Assembly (NCBI GenBank): GCA_013362835.1
Contig: JABFVJ010000254.1
Location: 1-6,571, forward strand
DNA: 6,571 nucleotides
Source: Nonomuraea sp.
Lineage (GTDB): Bacteria; Actinomycetota; Actinomycetes; Streptosporangiales; Streptosporangiaceae
Reading direction: 5' to 3'
The first letter of the stretch is position 1; each line of letters opens with the position of its first letter. Below, piece by piece: positions 5,278 to 6,571 of this stretch. The translations under genes and the position numbers were made by a program. The notes under the pieces were generated by a model. The model searched no databases, was not told the DNA's origin, and saw nothing but the letters and a program-made list of their open reading frames with translations.

Positions 5278-6405
5278 ATGCGAAGAATCACGGGGTTCGC
5301 GGTCGCGTGCGCGGTGGCGATGAGCGTCACGCAGCCGGCCTGGGCGGCGCCGCGCGACCAGGTACGGGTCGTCAGATACCTGGGGGAGCAGCGGCTGCCG
5401 TACCTGATGGAGTTCGCGGGCACCACCGTCGGCGGGTTGTCGGGCATCGACCGCGACCCGCGCACCGGCTCCTGGTACCTCATCTCCGACGACCGCGGGC
5501 GCTACGGCCCGGCCCGCTTCTACACCGCCCGCCTGGACATCGACCGGGCGACCGGCACGTTCACGGGTGTGAACCTGACCGGCGTCACGACCCTCACCCG
5601 CTCCGACGGCACCCCCTACCCCGGCTACGGCAAGGCCGACGCGGCCGACCCCGAGTCCATCAGGTACGACCGCTGGACCGGCCGCCTGCTGTGGGGCGAC
5701 GAGGGCGACCGCCCCGACGCGGGACACCCGGACCTGCCGCTGGCCCCCGCCGGCGTACGCGCGGCCGACACCCAGGGGCGGCACCTGGACGACCTGCGCC
5801 TGCCGCGCAACCTGCGCCTGACCACCACCGGCACCGGCCCGAGGCGCAACGCGGGCTTCGAGGGCCTGGCCGTCACGGCCCGCAGGATCACCGCCATGAC
5901 CGAGGGCCCACGCCACGAGGACGGCGCCCCGCCCACCCCCGGCCACGGCGCCCCCGCCAGGCTCACCGTCTGGGACAGGAACGGCGACCCGCGCGGCCAG
6001 TACGTCTACCCCCTCGACCGGCTCCCGGCCACGCCGATCCCGCCCACGGGGGACACCGACAGCGGCGTCTCGGAGATCCTGCCCATCGACGACCACCGCT
6101 ACCTGGCGCTGGAACGTTCCTGGATCCAGGGCGTCGACTACAAGGTCAAGCTGTACGAGATCGACCTGCGGGGCGCCACGAACGTGCTGGACAGGAACGA
6201 TCTGCGGGCGCCGTACCGGGCGGTGAGCAAGCGGCTGGTCCGCGACCTCGGCGACTTCCGGCCGCCGGTGCAGAACCTGGAGTCCATGTCGTGGGGGCCG
6301 CGCCTCGCCAACGGCGAGTGCACGCTGGTCATCGGGTCGGACGACAACTTCAGCAAGAGCGAGGTCACCTGGTTCACGGCGTTCGCCGTCACCGGCTGCC
6401 GCTGA
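5278..6405 (+). CDS. Secreted esterase-like/phytase-like domain protein
   Basis: This 375-residue protein begins with a Sec-type signal peptide (MRRITGFAVACAVAMSVTQP, then AWAAP, likely cut after AWA or AWAA), so the mature protein is exported. The remainder matches the 'esterase-like activity of phytase' domain family, a beta-propeller fold. Characteristic segments are GGLSGIDRD (52-60), YLISDDRG (67-74), DPESIRYD (124-131), GFEGLAVT (193-200), SGVSEILPI (262-270), YLALERSW (275-282) and NLESMSWGP (333-341), with SDDNF near the end. The repeated acidic residues in these loops are the family's expected metal or active-site positions. Activity on phytate or other phosphate esters is suggested by the family name only, and many members are uncharacterised. 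The only two other cysteines besides one in the signal peptide are at 348 and 374, which could form a disulphide. A strong stem-loop follows. Confidence 0.87.
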   Translation: MRRITGFAVACAVAMSVTQPAWAAPRDQVRVVRYLGEQRLPYLMEFAGTTVGGLSGIDRDPRTGSWYLISDDRGRYGPARFYTARLDIDRATGTFTGVNLTGVTTLTRSDGTPYPGYGKADAADPESIRYDRWTGRLLWGDEGDRPDAGHPDLPLAPAGVRAADTQGRHLDDLRLPRNLRLTTTGTGPRRNAGFEGLAVTARRITAMTEGPRHEDGAPPTPGHGAPARLTVWDRNGDPRGQYVYPLDRLPATPIPPTGDTDSGVSEILPIDDHRYLALERSWIQGVDYKVKLYEIDLRGATNVLDRNDLRAPYRAVSKRLVRDLGDFRPPVQNLESMSWGPRLANGECTLVIGSDDNFSKSEVTWFTAFAVTGCR

Positions 6406-6410
6406 CCCCT

Positions 6411-6436
6411 GCCGGGCCGGGGCTTCCCGGCCCGGC
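6411..6436. terminator. Strong bidirectional stem-loop terminator
   Basis: GCCGGGCCGGG (6411-6421) and CCCGGCCCGGC (6426-6436) pair perfectly over 11 bp around a 4-nt loop, GCTT. It starts 5 nt after the stop of the phytase-like gene and ends 2 nt from the stop of the opposing HAD-like gene, so it probably terminates both. Confidence 0.8.
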
Positions 6437-6438
6437 GT

Positions 6439-6571
6439 TCACAGGCGGCCGACCGGCACGCGGCCCGAGACGTCCGCGTCGGCGAGGTCGCCGATCACGT
6501 CGTGGGCGCCGGCCGCGCGCAGCGCCCCGGCCTGGCCGCCCGACCTGTCCAGCGCCAGCACCAGCCCGAAC
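6439..6571 (-). CDS. HAD-superfamily hydrolase, C-terminal fragment (5' end outside window)
   Basis: Read on the minus strand, the frame is open from the window edge to the TGA complementary to 6439-6441, giving 44 residues. FGLVLALDRSGGQAGALRAA, then GAHDVIGDLADADV, matches the C-terminal part of beta-phosphoglucomutase-like HAD hydrolases. In these, G(L/V)VI.VDR....ALR..GAD.VV.DL is typical and carries the last strand-helix unit of the Rossmann-like core. Such enzymes use an aspartate nucleophile near the N-terminus to transfer or remove phosphate, often from sugar phosphates, but that part lies outside the window. No start codon is visible. The third positions are almost all G or C, as in neighbouring genes, which supports real coding. 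It converges with the phytase-like gene across a shared terminator. Confidence 0.68.
   Translation of the reverse strand, partial: FGLVLALDRSGGQAGALRAAGAHDVIGDLADADVSGRVPVGRL

Noticed and set aside
1..6571. Mobile elements, CRISPR arrays, tRNA or rRNA genes, defence or secondary-metabolite cluster
   Set aside because: No transposase or integrase motifs, no spaced direct repeats and no cloverleaf sequence were seen. Every large open frame with real character belongs to a housekeeping-type or secreted/membrane family.

Overview
The window is about 70% GC or more by eye, with coding regions strongly biased to G or C at third positions. Together with the gene families present, this indicates an actinomycete. 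The protein style (a GntR-TetR fusion regulator, a secreted SGNH hydrolase, a phytase-like esterase protein) would fit a Streptosporangiales genus such as Nonomuraea, but that placement is only an impression. I see no mobile element, CRISPR array, tRNA, rRNA or recognisable biosynthetic cluster. It reads as an ordinary stretch of chromosome with seven protein genes, two of them cut by the window edges.

Layout, left to right. (1) Positions 1-209, plus: the C-terminal end of a carotenoid-oxygenase-like protein. (2) 221-1111, plus: a GntR-TetR fusion transcription regulator, 11 bp downstream and probably in the same operon. (3) 1112-1268: an upstream region with a plausible promoter and several AT-rich palindromes. 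(4) 1269-2546, plus: a secreted SGNH/GDSL hydrolase, followed by a perfect 11-bp stem-loop. (5) About 2611-3171, plus: a four-helix GtrA-family membrane protein whose start region has unusual codons, including the only in-frame TTA I found in the window. (6) 3222-5084, minus: a 620-residue ABC exporter half-transporter, convergent with GtrA. (7) 5278-6405, plus: a secreted esterase-like/phytase-like protein, divergent from the ABC gene and followed by a perfect 11-bp, 4-nt-loop stem-loop. (8) 6439-6571, minus: the C-terminal end of a HAD-type hydrolase.

The genes do not form one obvious pathway. The likely functional pair is the carotenoid oxygenase and the fusion regulator. SGNH hydrolase, GtrA, ABC exporter and phytase-like protein each look like separate transcription units, since terminators or opposing orientation separate them. 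Two are secreted enzymes and two are membrane proteins, so a cell-envelope or extracellular theme is possible but unproven.

The points most worth a second look are the GAAA/TTTC palindromes around the SGNH hydrolase promoter, the TTA codon and rare-codon cluster at the start of the GtrA gene, and the pairing of a fusion regulator with a carotenoid oxygenase. I found no convincing evidence of a novel biological system here.
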